DNA from: Sediminicola luteus | GTDB taxonomy: Bacteria; Bacteroidota; Bacteroidia; Flavobacteriales; Flavobacteriaceae | Assembly (NCBI RefSeq): GCF_002514735.1 | Contig: NZ_NBWU01000001.1 | Coordinates: 372,001-436,000, forward strand | Length of the DNA: 64,000 nt | Direction: 5' to 3' | Shown here: in pieces, positions 17,680-25,811 of the stretch | How positions within the stretch are numbered: the first letter of the stretch is position 1 | How the letters are laid out: each line of letters starts with the position of its first letter | The notes under the pieces: generated by a model | The model's database searches: none | Told to the model about the DNA's origin: nothing | Seen by the model: only the letters and a program-made list of their open reading frames with translations | Position numbers and translations under genes: made by a program

Positions 17680-18078
17680 TCAATCCCAACGGTGTCCGGT
17701 AGATAAGGCCAATTTACCTCCTCCGGTAAAAAACAAGGCCAAGGCACCCAGAAGGAACAAGCCTAATAGCTCTACACCCCAACCTCCATGTTGGTTAAGC
17801 GTGAAAATTTCGGCAGAATGTACCAAGAACATGGCAAACAAGGCCCCAAAGATCATAATGCCGGCACCTAAACGAGTCCTGAATCCGACCAATATCAGTA
17901 AAGGTCCCACGATTTCCGTGATATAGACCCCATAGGCCAAAAAGCTGGGCAAACCACTTTCGGCCAACATGCCTTCTATAAAGGAAACCCCACTTAATTT
18001 GGCCAGGCCATGAAGTAACATCAGGCCTCCAATAGCGATACGAAGGATCAATAGACCCAAATCATTGTTCTTATCCAT
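17680..18078 (-). CDS. DoxX-family membrane protein
   Basis: A 132-residue integral membrane protein with four predicted helices, the first starting DLGLLILRIAIGGLMLLHGLAKL, the family's best conserved segment. DoxX relatives take part in quinol- or thiosulfate-linked redox steps or form oxidoreductase complexes with stress roles. It lies 153 bp downstream of the semialdehyde dehydrogenase on the same strand and could be the last gene of the catabolic island, ending at the terminator at 17624-17671. A separate promoter within the gap is also possible. Confidence 0.85.
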   Translation of the reverse strand: MDKNNDLGLLILRIAIGGLMLLHGLAKLSGVSFIEGMLAESGLPSFLAYGVYITEIVGPLLILVGFRTRLGAGIMIFGALFAMFLVHSAEIFTLNQHGGWGVELLGLFLLGALALFFTGGGKLALSTGHRWD

Positions 18079-18231
18079 ATGAGTAGTTTAAAAGGTTACA
18101 TTGGCATTACCCACAACCTTCAAATGCCCCCACCACTCCTCATTTTGAACCGGTTATGGTTTTTACAAGGTACAAAAATCTTCGAAGCACACTAAATTAG
18201 AACCTATTACACCATCCAAAACAAGGCTGTA

Positions 18232-19686
18232 TCAACTATCGATCTCGCCCCAGCACATGTATTTTATCTCCAAGAATTCATTCATCCCGTACTTGGATCC
18301 CTCACGGCCAAAACCACTTTCCTTAATGCCCCCAAAAGGAGCTACCGTGGTTGAAATGGCACCGGTATTTATGCCTACCATTCCATACTCCAAGGCTTCG
18401 GCTACCCGCCATAATCGGGCGTAATCGCGGCCGTAAAAATAACTGGCCAGACCGTATTCGGTGTCATTGGCCAAAGCGATGACCTCGGCCTCAGTGCCAA
18501 ACTTAAATATAGGGGCAATCGGCCCAAAAATCTCTTCTTTATAGACCCGCATGTGCTTATCGGCATGGGCCAATACCGTTGGCGGATAAAAACAACCTTC
18601 GCCCTTGGCACCACCAGTGGTAGTTTTCGCCCCGGCCCCAACAGCCTCTTGTACCATGGCATCCATTTCGGAAACCGCTTGGGTATTGATCAACGGACCT
18701 ATAACCGTACCGGGCTCCGTTCCATTACCAACTGGTAAAGCGGCTACGGCTTCACTAAATCGGTTTACAAAAGCATCGTAAATTCCTTCTTGGACAAAAA
18801 TACGATTGGCGCAAACGCAGGTTTGGCCTGCATTTCGGTATTTGGCGAGCAGGGCTCCTTCGACGGCCTTCTCTAAATCGGCATCGTCAAAAACGATAAA
18901 TGGGGCATTACCCCCAAGTTCTAGGGACAGTTTTTTAACCGTATCGGCGCTTTGGCGCATTAGGGTCTTGCCCACGGCAGTAGATCCGGTGAACGAAAGC
19001 TTACGCACTGCTTTACTGGCGGTCATTACCCCTCCAATGGCCCTTGAATCGGTACCCATGACCACATTGACAACCCCAGGCGGAAATCCGGCTTCTTGGG
19101 CCAGCTGCATCAAGGCCAAGGCCGATAAGGGGGTTTGTGCGGCCGGTTTTATAACTACCGTACAACCTGCGGCCAAAGCCGGGGCCACCTTTCGGGTAAT
19201 CATCGCATTCGGAAAGTTCCATGGTGTAATCGCCGCCACGACCCCAATGGGTTGCTTTACAGTGGTTATGCGGGCATTGGCCATATGGGCCGGAATGGTA
19301 TCGCCATACACCCTGCGGGCTTCTTCGGAGAACCATTCTACAAAAGAAGCCCCATACAATATCTCGCCTTTGGCCTCGGCCAAGGGTTTCCCTTGTTCCA
19401 AGGTTAAAATAAGTGCTAGGTCATTGGCATGGGTAATAATCAGATCGTACCATTTGCGTAAAATCTTGGCCCGTTTCCCGGCAGACTGGGCCTTCCAAAC
19501 TTCAAAAGCGGCCTCGGCCTTTTCAATGGCCAATTCTGTCTCGGCAGCACCACAATCGGCCAATTGGGCCAAAACCTCTCCATTATACGGGTTGGTGACT
19601 TCAAATCGTTTATCGTTTACGGCATTGATCCATTCCCCATTGATATAGGCATCGGTCTTTAACAGCTCCGGATGTTTCAGTTCCAT
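18232..19686 (-). CDS. gabD: NAD(P)-dependent succinate-semialdehyde dehydrogenase, GabD-like
   Basis: A 484-residue aldehyde dehydrogenase that oxidises succinic semialdehyde or a related semialdehyde to the acid. The general base is in LSLELGGNAPFIVF and the nucleophilic cysteine in NAGQTCVCANRIF; the second cysteine two residues on (C-x-C) is typical of the GabD/SSADH branch. The N terminus TDAYINGEWINA and C terminus GGIKESGFGREGSKYG also fit. It is the downstream end of the main minus-strand catabolic operon, 23 bp after the acyl-CoA ligase. A paralogous enzyme sits at 38446-39876, so the island has one such enzyme on each arm. The true substrate need not be succinic semialdehyde. Confidence 0.88.
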   Translation of the reverse strand: MELKHPELLKTDAYINGEWINAVNDKRFEVTNPYNGEVLAQLADCGAAETELAIEKAEAAFEVWKAQSAGKRAKILRKWYDLIITHANDLALILTLEQGKPLAEAKGEILYGASFVEWFSEEARRVYGDTIPAHMANARITTVKQPIGVVAAITPWNFPNAMITRKVAPALAAGCTVVIKPAAQTPLSALALMQLAQEAGFPPGVVNVVMGTDSRAIGGVMTASKAVRKLSFTGSTAVGKTLMRQSADTVKKLSLELGGNAPFIVFDDADLEKAVEGALLAKYRNAGQTCVCANRIFVQEGIYDAFVNRFSEAVAALPVGNGTEPGTVIGPLINTQAVSEMDAMVQEAVGAGAKTTTGGAKGEGCFYPPTVLAHADKHMRVYKEEIFGPIAPIFKFGTEAEVIALANDTEYGLASYFYGRDYARLWRVAEALEYGMVGINTGAISTTVAPFGGIKESGFGREGSKYGMNEFLEIKYMCWGEIDS

Positions 19687-19709
19687 ACTTTCAGTTTACA
19701 GCAATAAAG

Positions 19710-21539
19710 TTACATATTGGAATACATGGCATCTATTTCGGCCTTGTATTTTTTTCGGATGACCCGGCGCTTGGGCTTCATGGTCGGCGTAAGTTCGGGA
19801 TCGCTGCCATCTGTTTTAACAAACTCCCAGGTATCGGCCAATAGGGTAAACTTTTTAATACTCGAAGTATGCCCCAAACCGGAATTGACCTTAGCTACAA
19901 TATCCTGGAATTTGGCCACCACTTGTTCGTTTTTGCAAAGCGCTGCTAAATCGTTTGCCTCAATACCTGCCCTTTTCGCCCACTCTTGCAAGGCTTCCGG
20001 AGCCGGTAAGATTATGGCAGAAATAAACTTCCGTTTTTCGCCAACGACCATAACTTGTTCCACCAAAAAATCTTCTTTTAATGTGGCTTCAATAGGCGAT
20101 GGGGCCACATACTTACCCCCAGAGGTCTTTAACAACTCTTTTTTACGATCGGTAATCTGTACGAATTCAACCCCGGCGGCATTGGTTACCAATTTCCCCA
20201 CATCGCCAGTGCGGAACCACCGTTTTCCGTCTTTTTCGAAAATTACCTCGGCCGTAGCTTCCGGGTTTTTATAATAGCCCAACATAATATTGGGGCCCGC
20301 GGCCAAAATCTCGCCTTCATCAGGACCAAAACTACCATCTATATCCAATGACACCTCTACTTCGGGGACCAAACTACCTACCGTACCTACTTTAGAGCGG
20401 TGTTTTTGGACTGAGTTGATCGTCAGGGTCGGGGCCGTCTCGGTAAGTCCGTAGCCTTCCCGAATACGGATACCGGCCGTAGAAAACACCTTTACCAAGT
20501 GTTTGGGACAGGGCGCAGCACCCACGGCCATGGCCTTTAAATTGCCTCCGAAGGCCGCACGCCATTTGCTAAATACGTGGGTGTCGGCCTTGGCCAAATC
20601 TTCTTTTTCCTTTTCCGTAAGCTCTTTGTCGAATTCAAATCCGTCGGCCAGTGACAAGGCCCAAAAGAAAAATTCTTTCTGCGGCCCCTCTAAGGCCAAC
20701 CCTTTGTTGTAGATACTCTCGTATATTTTTTCCAACAAACGGGGTACCGTGGTAAAATAGTGGGGCTTTATGGTCATTAGATCACCCTCGGGTCCTACTA
20801 ACTCTAAATGGGAAGTTTGATATACACTGCATCCGTTGTAGATATAGCTATAGGTTACATTCCGCTCAAAAACATGACAAATAGGCAAAAAACTAAGGGT
20901 GGTCTCGCCTGTTTTAGGCTCTAAATGCGGAATCATACTGACCACATTGCTAATGATATTATTATGCGATAACATCACCCCTTTTGGGTTGCCCGTGGTA
21001 CCCGAGGTGTAGATTAGGGTGGCCAGGTCATCGGTCTCTATACCGGCTTTGATCTGCTCTACTTCAACCTGACTTTGGTCATCGGTTTCAAAGAGGGTCT
21101 CCCAAAAGGGAGTTCCGTCGGTTAGATCAAAGGCAAAAACCGCCTCTAAGCTGGGTACCGATTTTTGGGCCTCTTGCACTTTGGCGGCCAAATCGTGCTT
21201 ACCTACAAAGGCATAGCGTACTTCAGCATTATTAAAAATATAGGTGTAGTCCTTCGCGCTAATCGTAGGGTATACAGGCACGGTAACTGCCCCTATCTGC
21301 CCTATGGCAATGTCGGCAATAACCCATTCCGTTCTATTCTGATAGACCGCAATCGCGATCTTATCGCCTTTTTTAACCCCTAGCTTAAGTAGCCCACGGC
21401 TAAGCTGGTTGGCCTTGGTAATGATATCTTGGGTACTGAAGTGTATCCATTGGCCATCATTTTTATAAGAGATGGCCTTTTCCATAGGATGATTGGCCGC
21501 TTGGTAATATATAAAGTCGAATAATCTACGTACTTCCAT
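19710..21539 (-). CDS. Long-chain acyl-CoA synthetase (AMP-forming)
   Basis: A 609-residue adenylate-forming ligase of the eukaryotic-like long-chain type (COG1022). It activates a carboxylic acid to its CoA thioester. The start chosen is the ATG giving MEVRRLFDFIYYQ; the frame extends 31 codons further up only by overlapping the preceding gene. The ATP/AMP motif LIYTSGTTGNPKGVMLSHNN is present near residue 190, followed by GYGLTETAPTLT and the C-terminal DRKKELLKTSGGKYVAP lid motif. It starts 16 bp after the SnoaL-like gene and is followed 23 bp later by the semialdehyde dehydrogenase. In context it would feed the beta-oxidation enzymes encoded upstream. Confidence 0.92.
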   Translation of the reverse strand: MEVRRLFDFIYYQAANHPMEKAISYKNDGQWIHFSTQDIITKANQLSRGLLKLGVKKGDKIAIAVYQNRTEWVIADIAIGQIGAVTVPVYPTISAKDYTYIFNNAEVRYAFVGKHDLAAKVQEAQKSVPSLEAVFAFDLTDGTPFWETLFETDDQSQVEVEQIKAGIETDDLATLIYTSGTTGNPKGVMLSHNNIISNVVSMIPHLEPKTGETTLSFLPICHVFERNVTYSYIYNGCSVYQTSHLELVGPEGDLMTIKPHYFTTVPRLLEKIYESIYNKGLALEGPQKEFFFWALSLADGFEFDKELTEKEKEDLAKADTHVFSKWRAAFGGNLKAMAVGAAPCPKHLVKVFSTAGIRIREGYGLTETAPTLTINSVQKHRSKVGTVGSLVPEVEVSLDIDGSFGPDEGEILAAGPNIMLGYYKNPEATAEVIFEKDGKRWFRTGDVGKLVTNAAGVEFVQITDRKKELLKTSGGKYVAPSPIEATLKEDFLVEQVMVVGEKRKFISAIILPAPEALQEWAKRAGIEANDLAALCKNEQVVAKFQDIVAKVNSGLGHTSSIKKFTLLADTWEFVKTDGSDPELTPTMKPKRRVIRKKYKAEIDAMYSNM

Positions 21540-21555
21540 GATTGGTCTTTTGGTA

Positions 21556-21933
21556 TTATTTGGTTCGGTTTTTCCGGTAAGAATCCTTGATATGAATCTT
21601 ACCATCGCGGAAGGTAAAAAGGTCACAACCATTCACCTCTACTTGTTTCCCATTGGCATAGGTACCCGTAAAGTACCACATAGAGCAGCCCCTGTCGCCG
21701 GAAACAAAGTGGGTGTCATCGTTCCATTGGGCATCAGGAAACGCTTTGAAAATATCCAAAAAGCTTTGGCGCACCTCCTTAGCCCCGGAAAAACGCGTAC
21801 CATGGGCATGGGTACCCGCTGAACCTTCATAAATACAATCGGGTGTCATACAAGCCATTAAAGTTTCAATATCGTGTTTATTAAAGGCTTCGGCAAAGGT
21901 TTTGAGTAAGGCTATTTTTTCTTGGTTTTCCAT
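21556..21933 (-). CDS. SnoaL-like / NTF2-fold protein (copy 2)
   Basis: A 125-residue protein of the NTF2-like superfamily, SnoaL branch: a helical N-terminal half (TFAEAFNKHDIETLMACMTPDC) and curved sheet with FPDAQWNDDTHFVSG. It is clearly paralogous to the protein at 22360-22746; both share VRQ-F, FPDAQW, and end with KDSY-KNR. Members act as cyclases, isomerases or hydratases on small organic molecules, or only bind them. The gene is four bases from the thioesterase gene and 16 bases from the ligase gene, within the operon. Confidence 0.75.
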   Translation of the reverse strand: MENQEKIALLKTFAEAFNKHDIETLMACMTPDCIYEGSAGTHAHGTRFSGAKEVRQSFLDIFKAFPDAQWNDDTHFVSGDRGCSMWYFTGTYANGKQVEVNGCDLFTFRDGKIHIKDSYRKNRTK

Positions 21934-21937
21934 GATG

Positions 21938-22354
21938 CTAATCCATTTTAAACTGTTCTAATTTTTTCTTGATCTCGGCCGGAAGCGGAATGGCCTTACG
22001 CGCACCTTTATCCAGCAAGGCGTAGGTGATTTCCGCCGAACCCAATAGTTCTTTTTTCGTATTGAACATGCGGTGGGCAATAGTGGTGGTCTTGGTAGCA
22101 AGGGTTTCTGTATGGGAATAGATTTCCAAAGCGTCGTTCTCGAACACTTCCTTTTGATACCGAAAGCGCTGTTCCAATACCACGATACCCAGATTACGCT
22201 TATCGGCATACTTACGGTCATAGCCTATAGCATCGAAAAACGACAAGGCCGCCAACTCGTATTTATTTACATACCACATCACGTTCATATGGGCATTGGA
22301 ATCGCTTTCGCCCATACCCACGGCTCCTTTATAGGTGAGCATTCCTTTTTCCAT
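21938..22354 (-). CDS. Acyl-CoA thioesterase, 4HBT hotdog fold
   Basis: A 138-residue single-domain hotdog protein of the 4-hydroxybenzoyl-CoA thioesterase branch. The motif MGESDSNAHMNVMWYVNKYELA carries the Asp-x-x-x-H-x-x-x-x-Y pattern expected of the active-site turn and helix, and FRYQKEVFENDALEIYSHTE follows as the central strand pair. It would hydrolyse an aryl- or acyl-CoA. It sits between two SnoaL-like genes with gaps of five and four bases. Two thioesterases in one operon suggest that one acts on a pathway-specific CoA intermediate. Confidence 0.8.
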   Translation of the reverse strand: MEKGMLTYKGAVGMGESDSNAHMNVMWYVNKYELAALSFFDAIGYDRKYADKRNLGIVVLEQRFRYQKEVFENDALEIYSHTETLATKTTTIAHRMFNTKKELLGSAEITYALLDKGARKAIPLPAEIKKKLEQFKMD

Positions 22355-22359
22355 AGTTC

Positions 22360-22746
22360 TTAGGCCGCCACAGGTGGGCGATTTTTAATGTATGAATCTT
22401 TTAATTTGATCTTGGCTCCCCTAAAATGGAGGATATCGATCCCGTTTACCTGAATACGTCTATTGTTCGATACCGAGGCGGTAAACATCCATTCGACATA
22501 GGCCCGGGGCCCTTGTACCAAAATCTCGCCCAGTTGCCATTGGGCATCGGGGAAGCGTTCGAGTACCGCAGAAAATCCCTGACGTACCTTCGCTTTACCT
22601 ACATGCACCTTGCCGCCCACTTCCATTCCGGCAGCTTCCATAAAGGCGCTATCCTCATCCATATATTTCATAATCCCATCTATATCATGGGCGTTCCAGG
22701 CTTCCATGAAACTACTTATGATCTTCTTTCTACTTATGGCTCCCAT
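22360..22746 (-). CDS. SnoaL-like / NTF2-fold protein (copy 1)
   Basis: A 128-residue NTF2-like protein, paralogue of the gene at 21556-21933 (shared FPDAQW and KDSYIKNR segments; similar length). The N-terminal helix reads SFMEAWNAHDIDGIMKYMDEDS. It follows the amidase gene by 12 bases and precedes the thioesterase by five. Two divergent copies in one operon may form a heterodimer or act on successive intermediates. Confidence 0.75.
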   Translation of the reverse strand: MGAISRKKIISSFMEAWNAHDIDGIMKYMDEDSAFMEAAGMEVGGKVHVGKAKVRQGFSAVLERFPDAQWQLGEILVQGPRAYVEWMFTASVSNNRRIQVNGIDILHFRGAKIKLKDSYIKNRPPVAA

Positions 22747-22758
22747 CGCTTATGGTTT

Positions 22759-24123
22759 TTATGGGAATTCTAGGTCGAACCCCCTACAATTTTCAAAAGT
22801 CTTAACAAGTTGTAATACCTCTAGATCGTTATACCTTGGCCCCACGATCTGCATCCCAATAGGCAGGCCATGGCTACTAAATCCGCAGGGAACCGACGCC
22901 GCCGGTTGCTGACTCAGGTTGAATAAAAACGTATACAACCAGGGGTGGAACAATTCCGATTCGTCGGCAGCGGCCAACTCTGCCTTAAAAGGCAGGGATG
23001 CTACCGTAGGTAACAACAAAAAATCGTAGCCCGCAATAAGTTGGGCCGTTCTTTCCCGAAGTCTTTGCAAGGCGTTATATGCTTGGTATAGGGCAACCGC
23101 CGTCATATCCTTCCCTGTGGAGGTCCAGTTATTTATCAAGGGTGATTTGACCTTATCGGACTCCGGAAGGGTATCGAACTCGGTCAAGCAACGGATCTTG
23201 TAAAACGCTTCCGCTACCTTATAATCTTCGGTCGCAAAGGGTTCCTTTTCCAAAACCGCTATTTCCAACCCGGCATCCCTCAAGGATTTTACCGCATTAT
23301 CCATGGCCGAAGCCACTTCCGTATCCACGGCCGGCCCTAGTCCTAAAGAAGGAATATACAATGCTTTTTTCCGTTTGATATCCAAGCCATCCAATGCCTC
23401 CAGATAATCGACATTATCGTAGGGTAAAGCCGTAAAATCGCGTGGATCGGGCTCACTTAACACCCTCATCAACAAAGCGGCATCGCTTACGTTTCGGGCC
23501 ATGGGTCCCGCAGCCAAAGCCGGACTGTTCGGAAAATAGTAGGGCACGCGTCCCTGGGTTGGTTTATGTCCGACCAAGCCACAAAAAGAGGCCGGTAATC
23601 GAATGGATCCCACAATATCGGTACCTATGGCAAAAGGGCCCATTCCGGCAGCCACGGTTGCCCCGGAGCCCGAAGAGGAAGCCCCCGTATTGTAATCGGT
23701 TTGCCAAGGGTTTCGGGTAACCCCATGCCTAGAACTTACCCCACCACCCAAAATGCCGTAATCGCACATGGTATTCTTACCCATGATCACCGCATTATGC
23801 GCCTTGATCCGGGCTACGGTCGAATGATCGGTGGTGGCCCATTCGGCCTTATTCGCCGCAGAGCCGCGGTACATGGGCATATCTTTACAAGGTAGGGCGT
23901 CTTTGACCGTGGTGGGTATACCATCGAGCAAGCCGACCGGGGCACCGGCCAACCAGCGTTTTTCAGAGGCCGAAGCCTGCGCCATGGCCCTGTCGTAATC
24001 GAGATGGTAAATGGCATTTATGGTTGGGTTTACCGCATCGATACGTTCGAACATGGCCTTGACCACCTCAACAGGTGATAGGCGTTTGGAAGCATAGCTC
24101 TCCAAAAGTTCCCTAGCCGTCAT
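22759..24123 (-). CDS. Amidase-signature family hydrolase
   Basis: A 454-residue hydrolase of amides or related esters. The ATG at 24123 (MTARELLESYASKRLSPVEVV) is preferred over a TTG seven codons upstream. The Ser-cis-Ser-Lys machinery is visible: Lys in GIPTTVKDALPCKD, the glycine/serine-rich segment GASSSGSGATVAAG, and the nucleophile in TDIVGSIRLPASFCG. The usual TDxGGSIR reads TDIVGSIR, an uncommon change beside the nucleophile. It lies 22 bp after the flavin reductase gene. In the island it could release an amine from an amide intermediate, but the natural substrate is not known. Confidence 0.88.
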   Translation of the reverse strand: MTARELLESYASKRLSPVEVVKAMFERIDAVNPTINAIYHLDYDRAMAQASASEKRWLAGAPVGLLDGIPTTVKDALPCKDMPMYRGSAANKAEWATTDHSTVARIKAHNAVIMGKNTMCDYGILGGGVSSRHGVTRNPWQTDYNTGASSSGSGATVAAGMGPFAIGTDIVGSIRLPASFCGLVGHKPTQGRVPYYFPNSPALAAGPMARNVSDAALLMRVLSEPDPRDFTALPYDNVDYLEALDGLDIKRKKALYIPSLGLGPAVDTEVASAMDNAVKSLRDAGLEIAVLEKEPFATEDYKVAEAFYKIRCLTEFDTLPESDKVKSPLINNWTSTGKDMTAVALYQAYNALQRLRERTAQLIAGYDFLLLPTVASLPFKAELAAADESELFHPWLYTFLFNLSQQPAASVPCGFSSHGLPIGMQIVGPRYNDLEVLQLVKTFENCRGFDLEFP

Positions 24124-24145
24124 ATGTACGATTGCTTTTCCCAAA

Positions 24146-24631
24146 TTATAGCGCGCTTAAGGTCTTATATGATTTTTGTCCGTAGAGCAAAGGGGCATCG
24201 TCGGCCATGGCAACGGCTTCTACCTGCCCAAAAAACACCGAATGCGAACCTTGTTCCACAACTTGGGTCAGGGCACAACTCCATTGTACCAAAGCCCCTT
24301 GCAGAACCGGAATACCCTGGGCATTATCTTGCCAGTCGCCGGTTTTGAATTTTTCCGAAGGGTCTTCGTAACGACCTGCAAAAGCATTGGACACCTCTAC
24401 TTGCCTTTTGGACAATACATTTACCGAAAACCGTTTGGCCGCCAAAATCTGATCATGGGCAAAGGCGTTTTTATTTACACAGACCAGCAGGGTCGGCGGA
24501 CTATCGGATACTGAACAAACCGCAGTGGCCGTTAAACCAGACCGCTGGCCGTTATGGGCCGTGGCGATTATGGTAACGGCCGCCGCAAGTTGCTGCATGC
24601 CTTCTTTAAACTGTTCTTGGGTAATGCACAT
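24146..24631 (-). CDS. Flavin reductase (FMN/FAD reductase domain)
   Basis: A 161-residue flavin reductase-like protein of the split-barrel type, with QLAAAVTIIATAHNGQRSGLTATAVCSVSDSPPTLLVCVN in the position of the flavin-binding core. It supplies reduced flavin to a partner monooxygenase. Its start codon overlaps the stop codon of the upstream luciferase-like gene by one base (TAATG), so translational coupling of a two-component flavin monooxygenase is likely. Confidence 0.88.
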   Translation of the reverse strand: MCITQEQFKEGMQQLAAAVTIIATAHNGQRSGLTATAVCSVSDSPPTLLVCVNKNAFAHDQILAAKRFSVNVLSKRQVEVSNAFAGRYEDPSEKFKTGDWQDNAQGIPVLQGALVQWSCALTQVVEQGSHSVFFGQVEAVAMADDAPLLYGQKSYKTLSAL

Positions 24632-25761
24632 TACCCGTTCACTTTTTTGATCACCCCTTCGGCAAATTCTTCCAAAGCCTCCATTTCTAGGTCATCGCCA
24701 AAGAAATTACAGTGGTGCCAAACGAAAAATTCATCAATCTGATACTTTTCGGCCAAATGCATGACTTGGTCCAAGGTTTCTTGTTGTCCCCCATTCCAAA
24801 CACGTCCCATGGGTACGTGATAAGGCGGTGCATTATAGGCGTAGTTGAAGGTTTCGGTAAACATATCTTTATAGCGTTTACGCGAAGCCTCCGTTTTACC
24901 GGTAAGCAAGTGGGCCCCTAAGGCCAAAATATCGTTATTGGTGGCATTCAACCCTTTTTCTTGGGCCGCTTCTAGACAGTTATCTAAAATAACCGGCATA
25001 AACTCTTCTTTATCTGCCGTTACGAACGATACCATTTTCGCCCCTTCGCCTGCCCAAAAACGAGCGGTTTGCATTGAGTATGAAAAGGGGGCGTATACCT
25101 TCGGATAAGGTTGTTGTAAAGGTCTTGGCGTAATGGCCCCTTTGGCTAAAATACCGCGGGAATCGACCGTATCGGCCGGACTCCAGTCTTTGGTTGGGTT
25201 AAACTCCCAAGGTACATTGGCCGGGAATTTCCAGAACTCCCCATCGTGGCTGGTGAGGTCTTCGGTCCACAGTTTTTTTACCAAGGCCCAGTTTTCGTAC
25301 AAGGCCCTACGGTTGCGTTGATCGGCCTCGGAACCGTCCGACTCGGCCGAGGTAATATCGAGATGTTGGCCCAAAGTGGCCGTCCAACGTGCGGTATTCC
25401 CGCGCGAGAACCCAGCAAAGGCACGGCCTCCGGTCATATGATCGAGCATGGCAATGTCTTCGGCCACCTCAATTGGGCTCTTGGCCGTAAGGTTCATACC
25501 CAATTGCCCTACCAAAAAGTTCTTGGTGTGTTGGGCAATGTACAGGTTCCACATCAAAGGGTTGGTCGTGGCCTCAATACCCTCGCACTGCATATGGTGC
25601 TCGGTTAAACAGAAGCCTTCGTACCCTAATTTTTCGGCATAGACCATTTGGTCCTTAAGCTTTTCCATCATAATCTGGAAACGTTGGGGGTCGCGCCCAG
25701 CCAAGGCTACGTTTTCCCCATACTGCCGCATAAACGGAATGGCTAAAATTTTAAATCTCAT
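24631..25761 (-). CDS. Luciferase-like (LLM) flavin-dependent monooxygenase
   Basis: A 376-residue TIM-barrel flavin-dependent oxidoreductase of the bacterial luciferase superfamily. Characteristic segments include GYEGFCLTEHHMQCEG (the EHH near residue 55) and AEDIAMLDHMTGGRAFAGFSRG. Such enzymes hydroxylate or Baeyer-Villiger-oxidise small organic compounds using FMNH2 from a separate reductase, here encoded immediately downstream with overlapping codons. The substrate is unknown; relatives include alkanal, nitrilotriacetate and alkanesulfonate monooxygenases, but no close subgroup can be named. Confidence 0.85.
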   Translation of the reverse strand: MRFKILAIPFMRQYGENVALAGRDPQRFQIMMEKLKDQMVYAEKLGYEGFCLTEHHMQCEGIEATTNPLMWNLYIAQHTKNFLVGQLGMNLTAKSPIEVAEDIAMLDHMTGGRAFAGFSRGNTARWTATLGQHLDITSAESDGSEADQRNRRALYENWALVKKLWTEDLTSHDGEFWKFPANVPWEFNPTKDWSPADTVDSRGILAKGAITPRPLQQPYPKVYAPFSYSMQTARFWAGEGAKMVSFVTADKEEFMPVILDNCLEAAQEKGLNATNNDILALGAHLLTGKTEASRKRYKDMFTETFNYAYNAPPYHVPMGRVWNGGQQETLDQVMHLAEKYQIDEFFVWHHCNFFGDDLEMEALEEFAEGVIKKVNG

Positions 25762-25811
25762 CCTATGTTCTTTTTGGTTATTCTCAGTTTATTCACTGGA
25801 TTACCACATTG

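Noticed and set aside
18143-18158. AACCGGTT palindrome between DoxX and the semialdehyde dehydrogenase genes
   Set aside because: Only eight bases and without a matching copy elsewhere; could be chance.
18806-19648. 280-codon open frame on the plus strand inside the semialdehyde dehydrogenase gene
   Set aside because: It lies antisense to a conserved enzyme, has low-complexity serine-rich composition, and no recognisable motif. It is a product of the codon bias of the real gene.
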